Positions 50,436 through 59,786 of a stretch of DNA of 64,000 bases are shown piece by piece. Source of the stretch: DYIU01 sp038326775 (GTDB lineage: Bacteria > Actinomycetota > Geothermincolia > Fen-727 > Anoxymicrobiaceae); assembly GCA_038326775.1 (NCBI GenBank), contig JBBQKJ010000010.1, positions 1 to 64,000 of the forward strand. The letters run 5' to 3'. The translations under genes were made by a program, and so were the position numbers. Numbering within the stretch: position 1 is the first letter of the stretch; each line of letters begins with the position of its first letter. The notes beneath the pieces were generated by a model that was not told the DNA's origin, ran no database searches, and saw nothing but the letters and a program-made list of their open reading frames with translations.

Positions 50436-52241
50436 TCAGACCTGGGTCGCGCATCCCGGGGCCTTTATCCGTCGCTGGTAGCCTCCGCTCTTCTTCCTCT
50501 CGATGCGCGCTTCTATAAAACCGCCCGGGACAGGCACTCGACCTTCCACCCAATCGAGCCCCACCGGCCGCGGGTCGAAGACAAACTTACGGTATCCGGC
50601 GCCCGCCGGCCGGATGCCAAGCACGAACTTGGAAAGCAGCGGCACCACACCCGCGGACCATCCGTGGCAAAGCGAGGTGAAGTGGCCCGGCGCTTCACCC
50701 TTGCGCCCTTTCCATTCCCAGAAGGTAGTCCCGGGCTCGCAGCCCAGCATGCCACCCCAACACCTCCGCACAAGCTCTATTGCGCCGTCGTCGTCTCCCG
50801 CGATGAAACGGGCCAGCGCCTCGTAGTTGTTCATGAACGGGACCACCCGCCTGTTGTGCCAGGGGTACCCGGGCGTAAGCCGGTAGTACGGGATATCCAC
50901 GTTCGTGGAGCCCCATTCCTCCCACATGTTCTCCTTGATGTACTCGAGTATTCCCCTGGCGACATGCGGCTCCCCGGAAAGACCCGAGACGATCGCGATG
51001 GAGTTCGCGTCCTGGGGGACGCGGCCGCGGTCGGCCGTCGTGTCAACGAACGCGCCGCGCTCCTCGTCCCAGAGCTTGCGCTCCATCGCCTCCCCCAGCC
51101 TGAACGCCCTGGAAACGTACCCCGTAGAGATGACATCTTCCCCTATCTCGTTCGCGAGGTAGGCCGCGCTGTTCAGCGCCCAGTAGTACATCGCGTTGGT
51201 GTAGGAAGGACTGCCCCTGCGCAAGACCGTGAAGCACCACTCCATCATGTTGAGCGGCGTCTGGCGAAACATGCCTCCCCTGCACTGGGAATGCAGGTAA
51301 TGAAGGGCCCTCTTTAGAGCCGGGAACGCCGCATCGAGCGTCTCCCGGTCGCCCGTGTGTATGTAGTACTGGTACAAGCAGACGACCCACCAGGCAACGT
51401 AGTCTCCGAACAAGCCGCCTGCCGCCCTCAACGGCAGTTGGGCCGGGCTGCAGGCGGGGATGTAACCGTCCTTCCCCTGGTAAGCGGCGAGCGAGAACAG
51501 GGAATCTCGCAATGCGCCGGTATTGTTGTCGCTGACGCAGACCGCCGGGCCCATCGGGCCCAGGTCGCCGGTCCATATCAACCTGTCGCGCTTGGCGCCG
51601 TCGACCAGGACCCACCTGCCCTGCCCTATCCGCTGGCCGCCGCCGACGCCGCCCATACCTGGATCGATGGTGCACATCTCGACGGTGTGCAGGCCGGCGA
51701 ACCAGGCACGGTTCAACATATCGTCGCTCGACAGGAAGTAGCCGCAGGAGTCCGGGGCCTCGGACCGGTACGGCGTATAGTCGACCGACACATCACTCAA
51801 GGTGACCCTGCCGGGGAGCATCGGATAAAACCAAAGGTAGCGGAAGCCCCCGCAATGAGCCAGGCGCACACCGGGCCCCGGGCGCGCCCTGAAGTGCCTG
51901 CAGTAAACGGACGGGTCCGCGATCGAAGCGGCATCGGCCGCCAGCGGGTTCAAGATGTGCTTCACAGACTCGACCGCCTGCAGCCCCACCCTCCGGCACT
52001 TGCCCTCGCCGAAGGAAACGCGCGGGAACCCGCCGACCTCCAGTCCGAAGTCGACCAGGACGCCCCGGCGCCTCGACGCGGAAGCCACAAGCTGCATCCC
52101 GGCTTCACGAGAGTAAGGGACGCGTTTCAGCACGTTCCCTGACAGATCCGTCTCCGCCAGCCACACCGGCGCCACATCACCGGACTCCGGCTCCAACCAG
52201 TACTCCTTGATCGCGCTGGTCTCTTTGAGCACACCACTCAA
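50436..52241 (-). CDS. Six-hairpin glycosidase, alpha-L-rhamnosidase-like
   Basis: 601 residues without a signal peptide. An N-terminal beta-sandwich region (about 1-170) is followed by an (alpha/alpha)6 barrel. WTGDLGPMGP followed by Y-I-P-A-C-S-P and GDYVAWWVVCLYQYYIHTG recall GH78-family enzymes, and the C-terminal LCHGWSAGVVPLLSKFVLGIRP block is typical of them. It would release rhamnose or a similar deoxy sugar, probably in the cytoplasm. Substrate and exact family are inferred. Confidence 0.7.
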   Translation of the reverse strand: MSGVLKETSAIKEYWLEPESGDVAPVWLAETDLSGNVLKRVPYSREAGMQLVASASRRRGVLVDFGLEVGGFPRVSFGEGKCRRVGLQAVESVKHILNPLAADAASIADPSVYCRHFRARPGPGVRLAHCGGFRYLWFYPMLPGRVTLSDVSVDYTPYRSEAPDSCGYFLSSDDMLNRAWFAGLHTVEMCTIDPGMGGVGGGQRIGQGRWVLVDGAKRDRLIWTGDLGPMGPAVCVSDNNTGALRDSLFSLAAYQGKDGYIPACSPAQLPLRAAGGLFGDYVAWWVVCLYQYYIHTGDRETLDAAFPALKRALHYLHSQCRGGMFRQTPLNMMEWCFTVLRRGSPSYTNAMYYWALNSAAYLANEIGEDVISTGYVSRAFRLGEAMERKLWDEERGAFVDTTADRGRVPQDANSIAIVSGLSGEPHVARGILEYIKENMWEEWGSTNVDIPYYRLTPGYPWHNRRVVPFMNNYEALARFIAGDDDGAIELVRRCWGGMLGCEPGTTFWEWKGRKGEAPGHFTSLCHGWSAGVVPLLSKFVLGIRPAGAGYRKFVFDPRPVGLDWVEGRVPVPGGFIEARIERKKSGGYQRRIKAPGCATQV

Positions 52242-52337
52242 CGATGAACCTCCCGCCCTGCCGGACTTTCTCTATCCATGCGTATTCTCGATCAGTGCAA
52301 GCTATCCCTTGAGCAAATGCCCCGAAAACCCCCGAGG

Positions 52338-53126
52338 TCACCTTCGCGCCACGAACTGCACGCGCCTGGTCTCCTCTCCCACACCCGTCAAGTCTCTTGC
52401 GTCACGGGCTTCGGCCCAGGTGAACCCGGCGCCGAAGACCAGGCCCATGACAAACTCCGTGTCGTACGACCTCTCCCGGTGGGTCTCTTCGCTCATCCTG
52501 AACAGACCGTTCTTCGACCTTATGAAGTTGGTCATCCGGAGAGTGTTGGTGCGCGAATCAGGGTCCCATTCGGACTCCCAGACCGCCATGCCCATCGACA
52601 CTCTATGAACAAACGCCGCTGTCCCCCACTCGACCTCGAGTTCCCTGGTGGTGTTCATATCGAAAACGCAGTATCCTCCCGCTTTCAGGCTGAGGGCAAA
52701 CCGCGCTAGCGCCTCCCGGAGGTCCTCCTCGCGTAACAGGTAGTTCAACGAATCGAAATTGCACGTCAGCAGGTCCACCGGCTCGGGCAGCTCGAGCTCG
52801 GTGAAAGACTGCTCCAGGAAAACGATGTTCTTTGCGCGCATCTTGCTTTCAGCCACCTCGAGCATCTCGGGGGACGCGTCGACCGCATACACGGTTGCAC
52901 ACCTGCCGGCCAGGTACCCGGCCGCGTGACCGGTCCCGCAGGCGACATCGGCGGCAACCTCGAAATGTATGCAGTACCTCGTAACCAGCGCCTCGAAATT
53001 GTCCTTCCAGCACTCGAACGCCGTGTCTCCGACGAGCTCATCGTAGATGAGCGACAGCTCCCTGTACGGCCGTTGGGAGTCACGCGCTCGCTTCATCCGG
53101 CCCTTGCCCATACGAATCACGCGCAT
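52338..53126 (-). CDS. Class I SAM-dependent methyltransferase
   Basis: 262 residues. A methyltransferase fold with motif I VAADVACGTGHAAGYLA, an acidic end of strand 2 (VYAVDASPEML) and motif II-like VDLLTCNFDSLNYLL. The C-terminal strand region is of the small-molecule type. The ATG follows GGAGGTG at 7-base spacing. Substrate unknown. Confidence 0.8.
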   Translation of the reverse strand: MRVIRMGKGRMKRARDSQRPYRELSLIYDELVGDTAFECWKDNFEALVTRYCIHFEVAADVACGTGHAAGYLAGRCATVYAVDASPEMLEVAESKMRAKNIVFLEQSFTELELPEPVDLLTCNFDSLNYLLREEDLREALARFALSLKAGGYCVFDMNTTRELEVEWGTAAFVHRVSMGMAVWESEWDPDSRTNTLRMTNFIRSKNGLFRMSEETHRERSYDTEFVMGLVFGAGFTWAEARDARDLTGVGEETRRVQFVARR

Positions 53127-53248
53127 GCCTTGACACCTCCGCGAACAGGCTACATGACAATCCTACCCGCATATGGTTATGATATGTAACCGGAATTCAT
53201 ACTGGCGCAGCAATCAGTGACAAGCGGACCAGGAAGGGAGTGCTGAGA

Positions 53249-53416
53249 ATGGGAGCAAAGAAGGCAAAGAAGCTCGGGAAGAAAGCTTCAAAACTCAACA
53301 AGAAGGCCGACAAGGCCACCAAGAAGTCTGGCAAGGTCGTCCAGAAAGCTGAAAAGGCCACCAAGAAGGCCGACAAGGCCATGGCCAAGCTCGGCAAGGG
53401 CAAGTCGGCTGAATAG
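53249..53416 (+). CDS. Lysine/alanine-rich histone H1-like small protein
   Basis: 55 residues, 21 of them lysine and no arginine, built of repeats of the kind KKADKATKK and KLGKK. GGAAGGGAG lies 8 bases before the ATG and an intrinsic terminator follows the stop, so it looks like a complete single-gene transcript. The composition resembles histone H1-like tails and other nucleic-acid-binding polycations; a nucleoid-associated or RNA-binding role is inferred only from charge. The strand runs opposite to its left neighbour. Confidence 0.65.
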   Translation: MGAKKAKKLGKKASKLNKKADKATKKSGKVVQKAEKATKKADKAMAKLGKGKSAE

Positions 53417-53449
53417 CGGCAGTTAAACAGACCCACGCAACACCGTGCA

Positions 53450-53498
53450 GGCACCACCTTCGCGCGCTCGCAGAAGGGTGGTGCCAATATTTGTTTGT
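53450..53498 (+). terminator. Intrinsic terminator after the lysine-rich gene
   Basis: GGCACCACCTTC pairs with GAAGGGTGGTGCC (one bulged G) around an 11-base loop, followed by AATATTTGTTT. It ends just before the ribosome site of the next gene. Confidence 0.65.
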
Positions 53499-53509
53499 GT
53501 GGAGGGGAA

Positions 53510-54607
53510 ATGAGGGAGTGCCGGCAGTGCGGTTTCCCGCGCAAGTTCGCGAGTAACTTCGATTGGCGCGAGGACGGAACCATAGTAAGCACCGACAGGG
53601 CTGGGACTCGCGCTCAGATCAGTTTGCTGAACGCCGGGGAGTTCGAAAGGGTTTTCGACGGGCTGTCTCACTCCATCGGCTTGAAGGTCGAGCCTTTTCT
53701 GGTGAAGGCGAATAAGGATATCGGCAAGGCGATATATAACTACACGCCCTTCAGATACCTGGCTCATTTCCCCAACAACAGGTTTTTCCGCCCCAGTTTA
53801 TTTGCCAGGGCGGCCGTGCGCATGAGCGCCTACGATATCGCGGCACTGGGAACGGGCCGTGTCAGGCTGGACCAGTTCAGAGCTGGAGAGTACGCGGTAG
53901 TGAGATTCAGGTATCCCTGCCTTTATCCTCTTCTCGCCGGGAGTGCTTCGGGGATATACGAGTCGGTCGAAGGCATCCCGGACTCACGCGTTGAGTTCGA
54001 GCTGGACGCCGGTGACCTGGTGGTCCGACTCGGTCACGCCGAGGCGCCCGATGAATCACCGGATGTGGAGGGCAGGTTTCATTACGAGCCCGCGGTGCCG
54101 GCTGATGGCCCGGTGAGGTACGCCAGGTGCCGCGAATGCGGAGTGCCCGCGCTGGCCGGCCTCGCACTCGAGTGGGATATCAAGCGGGGCGTTATCAAGA
54201 ACCGCCTGACCGGCGAGCGCGAGGTCGTGGTTCCGGTCCAGGCTGTCAACGCGATACTTCGTGAGCTCGAGCTGGAACTCGGTGAAGGAATAGCTGACAT
54301 TATCTACGCACACCAGAAAGCGCTTTCAATGGAGCGTCTCCAAGGCGTCCTGGTGCTGGACCCGGACGGTTTCTGGGACGAGTACCTTACCGAGCTCGCA
54401 CTTCGCGGCCTGGGCTATCCTTTCGTTTTCGAGAGAGACGGCTCATCCGGACGCGTCGAGATAGTGAACGCTTACAACCAGGTTCTATACGCGGCGAAGC
54501 TGGCGGCGGCTTTCGAGGCGGCAAGCGGGTCTCCCAGCAAGATAGAGTGGGAGAGGCGAGACTGCTACCATGGCGTCTACCGCATTTCGACACTCCACAG
54601 CGGCTGA
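53510..54607 (+). CDS. Hypothetical protein with split zinc-ribbon-like cysteines
   Basis: 365 residues. It opens with CRQCGFPRKF and has a second pair near residue 203 (CRECGVPAL), so one or two zinc sites are possible. The region from about 55 to 130 (FERVFDGLSHSIGLKVEPFLVKANKDIG) recalls V4R-type ligand-binding domains, without certainty. No membrane segment. The ATG at 53510 follows GGAGGGG. It lies behind a terminator and so needs its own promoter, or readthrough. Confidence 0.55.
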   Translation: MRECRQCGFPRKFASNFDWREDGTIVSTDRAGTRAQISLLNAGEFERVFDGLSHSIGLKVEPFLVKANKDIGKAIYNYTPFRYLAHFPNNRFFRPSLFARAAVRMSAYDIAALGTGRVRLDQFRAGEYAVVRFRYPCLYPLLAGSASGIYESVEGIPDSRVEFELDAGDLVVRLGHAEAPDESPDVEGRFHYEPAVPADGPVRYARCRECGVPALAGLALEWDIKRGVIKNRLTGEREVVVPVQAVNAILRELELELGEGIADIIYAHQKALSMERLQGVLVLDPDGFWDEYLTELALRGLGYPFVFERDGSSGRVEIVNAYNQVLYAAKLAAAFEAASGSPSKIEWERRDCYHGVYRISTLHSG

Positions 54608-54661
54608 ACGCCGCCAGTCACAAGGCATCGCGCCCCCGACCGGGGGTCAGTTGCCAGGCCC

Positions 54662-54859
54662 TCACCTGAAGCGGCTTGCGGGCTGCGTCGAGCAGGAGTG
54701 CACTGACGTGTTTCCCAGGGTCCCGAACACGGAGAAGACCTTCTTTATGACCCCCTTTTCGCAGGAGAGGCATTTCCTCCCGCTCGAATCCTCTCCCACA
54801 TCCTGGAGCCTCTGCGTCCTCTCTCCGCACGCGTTGCACTGGTACTCATAAACAGGCAC
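54662..54859 (-). CDS. FmdB-type zinc-ribbon protein
   Basis: 65 residues. MPVYEYQCNACGERTQ plus a second C-L-S-C pair is the FmdB/CxxC_CxxC_SSSS family signature, and the C-terminal half has the short Ser-rich region seen there. GTG start behind AGGAGGAG. The family is small and widespread and its function is unclear. It follows the Fe-S protein gene at 54902 on the same strand. Confidence 0.75.
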   Translation of the reverse strand: MPVYEYQCNACGERTQRLQDVGEDSSGRKCLSCEKGVIKKVFSVFGTLGNTSVHSCSTQPASRFR

Positions 54860-54901
54860 TTGCTCCTCCTCATCCGCGACGTTTACATCGTCATCGGCGC
54901 A

Positions 54902-55897
54902 TCAGGTAGGTATGAAATCGACGTCTCGGACCGTCACCAGGCTGAGGGCGCCCGTCGGGCAGACGACCTGGCAGAGCCCGCATCCCATGCATTGCTCCGC
55001 GTCCACGGCGGCCACCCCCGTTTCATCGTCCATGGCGAGCGCCCCGAAGTAACAGCGCTCTAGGCATTCCCCACACGCGTCGCAAAGCTCGGCATCCACG
55101 ATCGCGGCGTACCTGCTCGGGTCACACAGCTTCAGACGGCGCTCGATAAGCATGGGGAAGGTGATGCAGCAGTCGTTGCAGCAGTTGCAGATGAAGTGGA
55201 ACCCGCTGGTCCTGTTCATCGTGACGTGTATCAGGCCGGCCTCCTCGGCCTGCCTCAATAACCTGAGCGCCTCTTCCTTGTCTATCTCGCGGCCGCTCCC
55301 CCGGTCTATGGTGTACTCCCCCGCTTTGCCCACCTGGAGGCATATCTCAACCGGCCGGTCGCACTTGCGGGCGGTCAGTCGGCAGGTGCAGTTGACCACC
55401 GCTATCGGTGATTCGTTCTCGATGATCTCGCGTACGTCTTCAAACGCCAGAATCTGCTGGCGGGCGTCCACCGACTCGCTGACGGGCACCACGCGGGCGA
55501 CAGGCTTGGGCAGGAGCTTATCCACTATCTCCGAGAAAGCCGGCCACTCCGTCTCCATGTACTCCTGCCAGAGGTCGAGGTACTCACGGGGCGCCTCCGG
55601 CCAGAGTATCGAGGCGTCGTGGAACTGCATAAAATCGCGGCACATCCGAAATTCCGTGCCTTCTGGCCGGGCTTTCTTAAAGACCAACCCCTTGTGAAAA
55701 AGCTCCTCCATCATGACCCGTACGGAATCTTCGTCACGGCCGAGCTTCCCGGCGGCCTGCGCGACGGTACCGGGCAGCGCCAGGAGGAGGTCCGCCTCGT
55801 CGGGAGGAGCGATCATCTCGAAAAGCCGCGGCATGATCAGCGAGCTCCCCATCATTATCTTTTCCGCCAGTGTCTGATACCGCTCGTCGTTTCCCAT
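54902..55897 (-). CDS. Multi-cluster Fe-S protein with N-terminal helical (wHTH-like) domain
   Basis: 331 residues. The N-terminal region of about 90 residues (TVAQAAGKLGRDEDSVRVMMEELFHKGLV) looks like a winged helix. A cysteine-rich middle follows (CTCRLTARKC ... C; then CNCCNDCC). Two C-terminal ferredoxin motifs are present: CDACGECLERC and CMGCGLCQVVCP. This matches a recurrent anaerobe family of unknown role. A redox or Fe-S sensing function is possible, but the protein may simply carry electrons. Confidence 0.65.
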   Translation of the reverse strand: MGNDERYQTLAEKIMMGSSLIMPRLFEMIAPPDEADLLLALPGTVAQAAGKLGRDEDSVRVMMEELFHKGLVFKKARPEGTEFRMCRDFMQFHDASILWPEAPREYLDLWQEYMETEWPAFSEIVDKLLPKPVARVVPVSESVDARQQILAFEDVREIIENESPIAVVNCTCRLTARKCDRPVEICLQVGKAGEYTIDRGSGREIDKEEALRLLRQAEEAGLIHVTMNRTSGFHFICNCCNDCCITFPMLIERRLKLCDPSRYAAIVDAELCDACGECLERCYFGALAMDDETGVAAVDAEQCMGCGLCQVVCPTGALSLVTVRDVDFIPT

Positions 55898-55985
55898 GGT
55901 ACCTTTCCTCCCGTTTCCTGCCGGGTTGACCGCATCTTAGCAGCAAACCGGCGACCTGCCTCTGACATTTATCAATAGTTATTCA

Positions 55986-56513
55986 TCAATCGATACCCTC
56001 GCTTGCGGCCTCCATGTACACGTCATAGTCTTTCTTGTTGAAGGCACAGCAGATGACCCTGTCGAGCGTGGAGTCATTCGCAAGGAAGTCTCTTACCTCC
56101 TTGAGCGCGATCCTCGAGGCCCTGTCGATAGGGAATCCGTAAACGCCGGTGCTGATGGACGGAAAACCGATTGTCTTCACCCCCTTCTCAACCGCCAGCC
56201 CGAGGCTGTTCAGATAGCAGCTAGCCAGAAGGGCATCCTCGTTTGATTCCCCACCGTGCCAGACCGGGCCTACCGCGTGGATCACGTACCTCGCCGGCAG
56301 GTCATACCCGGCCGTTATTCTGGCTTCACCTGTCTGGCAGCCGCCCAGCGAGCGCGTTTCCTCGAGCAGTTTCGGGCCGGCGCCCCTGTGGATAGCCCCG
56401 TCAACACCGCCTCCACCGAGAAGGCTCTTGTTGGCGGCGTTCACTATGGCATCCACGTCAAGCCTCGTGATGTCCCCTTCGATGATTTCCAGGCGACCTC
56501 CGAGAAACTCCAT
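55986..56513 (-). CDS. Macro-domain protein (ADP-ribose / O-acetyl-ADP-ribose hydrolase type)
   Basis: 175 residues, essentially one macro domain. The ADP-ribose-binding motifs are DAIVNAANKSLLGGGGVDGAIHRGAG, CQTGEARITAGYDLPARYVIHAVGP and SISTGVYGFPIDRAS. It is close to MacroD/YmdB-type enzymes that remove ADP-ribose or deacetylate O-acetyl-ADP-ribose. The ATG (about 56513) gives the family's usual N-terminus; one base of uncertainty remains in my reading of the start region. It has no linked sirtuin or toxin here. Confidence 0.88.
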   Translation of the reverse strand: MEFLGGRLEIIEGDITRLDVDAIVNAANKSLLGGGGVDGAIHRGAGPKLLEETRSLGGCQTGEARITAGYDLPARYVIHAVGPVWHGGESNEDALLASCYLNSLGLAVEKGVKTIGFPSISTGVYGFPIDRASRIALKEVRDFLANDSTLDRVICCAFNKKDYDVYMEAASEGID

Positions 56514-56804
56514 GACGGCCCCCTTTGTTTTCCGCTTCCGACCTGCCCGAGAGGAGTATATCAAAGGACAGGCGGTTGTCCGCCCGTCATTACGCCCCGC
56601 CTCTGCACGACATAACCGGGGGGCCCATGACCGCCCCGCGCCTGGTGATTATGACGATGTTCGGTTGGTACAACCCCCGCGCCGCGCTGTGGGCGATTCG
56701 CCGGCGAAGTAAGATCATGAATACTTCTCGCTCGCTCTGGCTGTACGGGCAAACACGGTGTAACCTCAAGGTGTGCAGCTGTGCGGAAGAGGGAGGTGGG
56801 GTTT
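56514..56804. other. Intergenic region between macro-domain and epimerase genes
   Basis: Divergent spacing of about 290 bases. Short frames here have no ribosome site or family similarity. No riboswitch, repeat or clear promoter pair was recognised. Confidence 0.4.
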
Positions 56805-57788
56805 GTGTCGGTAGTCGCGGTGACAGGTTGCTCTGGATATATAGGGTCCCGCCTCCAGCGGTTCCTTGACGACGATGACACGGTTTCGAAGGTGGTGGGT
56901 GTGGACATCAACATTCCGGCCTTCGATTCACCCAAGCTCGAGTTCCACCGACTGGACGTTCGCGACCGGGTCATCTCCTCTCTCTTCAAGGAAAAGGGCG
57001 TCCACAGGGTCGTGCACCTTGCCTTCGTGATGAACCCGCTTCACGACGAAGCCCTGATGCACGACATCGACCTTGGTGGCGCGGCGAACGTGCTGGCTGC
57101 CACCGGCGCCTGCGGCGCTGACCAACTGGTGGTCGCGTCATCGACAACCGCGTTCGGGGCGTTCCCGGATAATCCGCAGTGGCTCACTGAGGAAGACCCT
57201 GTCCGAAGATTTGAAAACTATTACTATTCCGCCGACAAGTACGACGTGGAGATGATGCTGCGGCAGTTCGCCACCGGGCATCCCGCGGTCAAGGTGGCTA
57301 TTGTCCGCCCCTGCTTCGTTTTCGGGCCAAACATCGACAACTTCGTTTCTCGCTTCATCCTGAAGCTGCCTTTATTGCCCGGCCTGGGAGGAGCGCGCCC
57401 GGACCTGCAGTTCGTCCACGAGGACGACGCGGCCGACGTGTTCATGCGGGTTCTCGACAAGAGGGCCGCGGGGTGCTTCCACGCGGTCGGCGAGGGCACC
57501 GTCAACCTGAGCCGCATAGCCGGGCTTGCCGGCAAGCGGATACTGGACCTCCCGGCGGCGCTGGTCTCTGGAGCGGTGAACGTCCTCTGGAAGCTGCACG
57601 CTCCCTTGATAGAGGGACCCGCCGGCATGCTCGACTTCATCCGCCACCGCTGGACCGCAACTGACGCGATTACCAGGGAAAAGCTGGGAATAGTCTCGAT
57701 GCGCACGAGCGAAGAAGTGCTTCGCCTCATGCTGGAAAGCAAGAGTGCGCTTTCAAGCCGTGAGATTCTCAACCCGCACCAGGGTTGA
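56805..57788 (+). CDS. NAD-dependent epimerase/dehydratase (extended SDR)
   Basis: 327 residues. A Rossmann motif VTGCSGYIGSRL lies at the N-terminus, with the catalytic Ser region VASSTTAFG and Y-S-A-D-K (YxxxK) near residue 140. It resembles nucleotide-sugar epimerases, but the substrate-binding half is not typical enough to name. The GTG at 56805 follows GGGAGGTG at 6-base spacing. Its last 36 bases overlap tail-to-tail with the PfkB kinase gene. Confidence 0.8.
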   Translation: MSVVAVTGCSGYIGSRLQRFLDDDDTVSKVVGVDINIPAFDSPKLEFHRLDVRDRVISSLFKEKGVHRVVHLAFVMNPLHDEALMHDIDLGGAANVLAATGACGADQLVVASSTTAFGAFPDNPQWLTEEDPVRRFENYYYSADKYDVEMMLRQFATGHPAVKVAIVRPCFVFGPNIDNFVSRFILKLPLLPGLGGARPDLQFVHEDDAADVFMRVLDKRAAGCFHAVGEGTVNLSRIAGLAGKRILDLPAALVSGAVNVLWKLHAPLIEGPAGMLDFIRHRWTATDAITREKLGIVSMRTSEEVLRLMLESKSALSSREILNPHQG

Positions 57789-58685
57789 GGCCTTCGCGAA
57801 GGTTTGCGGTTCGGCAAGGCCGGGGCCCTGGTTCATCACTGCGGCAACCGAGCACGCGAGACCTGTCTTGAAGACACGCTCCAGGGGCAAAGACTGTACT
57901 ATTCCCATAACAAGCCCCGCCACCATCGAGTCGCCTGCCCCGACCGTATCGCCCGGGACGACCGGCACTACGCCCCTGAGCACCGTATCGCGGGTAATAA
58001 GAAGAGCGCCGGACCGGCCAAGCGAGACCACCACTATCTCCACGCCCTTCTTGCCGAGCCCCCGGCAGAACTCGATTATCTCGGGCTCCTCGACAAGCTC
58101 TCTGCCGGCAAGCCCCCGCAGCTCGGCCAGGTTTGGCTTGACGAGGTAGGGGCCCGCCTCCAGGCCCGCGGCCAGCGCGGCCCCGTGGCTGTCGAGAACT
58201 ACCCTGGAGCCCCTGGACTTCCCCGCCATGGTTATCTCGCGGTAGATATCGTCGTTCACTCCTGGCGGAAGCGAGCCCGACAACACCAATATTTCCGGGG
58301 CCTGTGTTATCTGGCAGATCAAGTTGGTTATCCTGTCGGCCTCGGCCCTCTGAACCGGCGGGCCGGAGGCCTTTATCACCAGTTCGCGCTTGTCGCCGGC
58401 GCCGAGGATGACCACGTTGGTGCGCGTGTCGCTCTTTATCTTGACTATCTGGAGTATCAGGCCCTCGTCCCGAAGAAGGTCGAGCACTTCCTCTCCCACG
58501 TAGCCGCCGACAAGTCCCATCGTGACCGAGTCGGTGCCCATGGCCCTGAGCGCGCGGGAGACGTTGATGCCCTTGCCACCAGGGCTCTTGATCACCTCAA
58601 GGGCCTCGAGCGGCTCTCCGAATCCGATCTTGTCGAGCACGTAGGTTATGTCGAGGGTCGGGTTGAGCGTTACCGTGTATATCAT
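57753..58685 (-). CDS. PfkB-family sugar-phosphate kinase (1-phosphofructokinase/tagatose-6-P kinase type)
   Basis: 310 residues. It starts MIYTVTLNPTLDITY, typical of FruK/LacC, and has GGKGINVSRALRAMG, LSGSLPPGV and the C-terminal catalytic-Asp motif PGDTVGAGDSMVAG. Substrate is a fructose- or tagatose-phosphate by family. The ATG at 58685 follows AGGAGG. There is no PTS or fru operon beside it, so its pathway is open. Confidence 0.87.
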   Translation of the reverse strand: MIYTVTLNPTLDITYVLDKIGFGEPLEALEVIKSPGGKGINVSRALRAMGTDSVTMGLVGGYVGEEVLDLLRDEGLILQIVKIKSDTRTNVVILGAGDKRELVIKASGPPVQRAEADRITNLICQITQAPEILVLSGSLPPGVNDDIYREITMAGKSRGSRVVLDSHGAALAAGLEAGPYLVKPNLAELRGLAGRELVEEPEIIEFCRGLGKKGVEIVVVSLGRSGALLITRDTVLRGVVPVVPGDTVGAGDSMVAGLVMGIVQSLPLERVFKTGLACSVAAVMNQGPGLAEPQTFAKASTLVRVENLTA

Positions 58686-58852
58686 CCTGCCTCCTGAACC
58701 GGCACCTTTCCCGGCGAATGTCATGCCCCGTCTCGGCTTGCTAAATGATACCATTTCTTTTACGCATGGAGTCGAACCGCGGGGGGCCGGGGGGCCGTTG
58801 ACCCGGAGCAGGATAGTCAGCCAGATGTTCACTTCAGCGAAAGGAGCAGACG

Positions 58853-59749
58853 ATGGCCGCCGTAGAGAACGGCTCGGGATGGAGCGCAAGGAAAATACTG
58901 GCCGTGGTCATACCAGTCTGCGTGCTTGTCATAGCAGTGACGGTTATCGGTGTGCTGGTGCTCGGCAATGGCGATTCTGAGAAATCCGGCCCGACCGGCA
59001 AGCCGGCGACGGAGGAAGAGATAGCCGGCCAGTACGAGCAGATAAAGACCGATGCCGACGCCGCGGTGAAGCAGCTCGAGCAGCTCGAAACCCAGCAGAC
59101 ACAGCAGGATACCGCCGCCTACCAGCAGCAGATCGAGCAGGCCGGCGCCGAGATGGCGCAGCTCGAAAAGGACACCGCCGAAGCTCTCGCGGCTGCCGGG
59201 CAAGCCTCGACGGAAGTGTCGAGCGCGGCGGGTACTGCCACCGAGGTCGCCCTGGAATACGAGGCTTTCTTAAAAGAGCTCGAGGCGTATTACGCATACG
59301 TGGAAGGCCTCACGCAGCAGGCCGTGACCCAGGTCGAATACCTGAAGTCCGTGGCTCCCACCATGCAGGACGTCCAGCAGTGGCAGCATCTCGCGACGCG
59401 CCTCGGCGAGGCGCCGACCCCCGCCCTTCAGAGGCAGCTGTCCGGCCAGCTCACCGGCCGCGCGCAGCAGGCGCTCTCAAGCCACCAGTCTCTTACGACG
59501 ACCGCGCCCGATTCGCTGAAGGGCTATGGAGACAGTGTCCAGGCCCTCACGGGCCAGCTGGGAGGAATATCAGAGCAGATGAGCCGGGCGCTGGCATCCG
59601 GAAACAAGGCTTCTTTCGACGCTCTGTCTAACCAGATGACCGCCGCTTTAGACCAGGCACAGCTGCAGCTCGCCGGCGCGTTCGACTCCTTCAGCTCGGG
59701 GCTCTCCTCCGCTGCTTCGAAGGTGGACGCGGCAATGCCAGAGAAATAA
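58853..59749 (+). CDS. Membrane-anchored coiled-coil protein, Gln/Ala-rich
   Basis: 298 residues: a short cytoplasmic tail, one membrane anchor at about residues 15-38, then a long extracytoplasmic helical region rich in Gln, Ala and Glu (EQLETQQTQQDTAAYQQQIEQ and later QMTAALDQAQLQ). Coiled coil is likely. AAAGGAG precedes the ATG. No family recognised; the architecture recalls the lipoproteins at 32475-33726 in being anchored helical extracytoplasmic proteins. Confidence 0.6.
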   Translation: MAAVENGSGWSARKILAVVIPVCVLVIAVTVIGVLVLGNGDSEKSGPTGKPATEEEIAGQYEQIKTDADAAVKQLEQLETQQTQQDTAAYQQQIEQAGAEMAQLEKDTAEALAAAGQASTEVSSAAGTATEVALEYEAFLKELEAYYAYVEGLTQQAVTQVEYLKSVAPTMQDVQQWQHLATRLGEAPTPALQRQLSGQLTGRAQQALSSHQSLTTTAPDSLKGYGDSVQALTGQLGGISEQMSRALASGNKASFDALSNQMTAALDQAQLQLAGAFDSFSSGLSSAASKVDAAMPEK

Positions 59750-59786
59750 GTTTCGGTCTGGTCCGTCAAACCAGCGGAGCTGCCGG

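Noticed and set aside
56525..56869. Plus-strand frame upstream of the epimerase
   Set aside because: Overlaps the macro-domain gene start and the epimerase ribosome site in another frame, with no family similarity.
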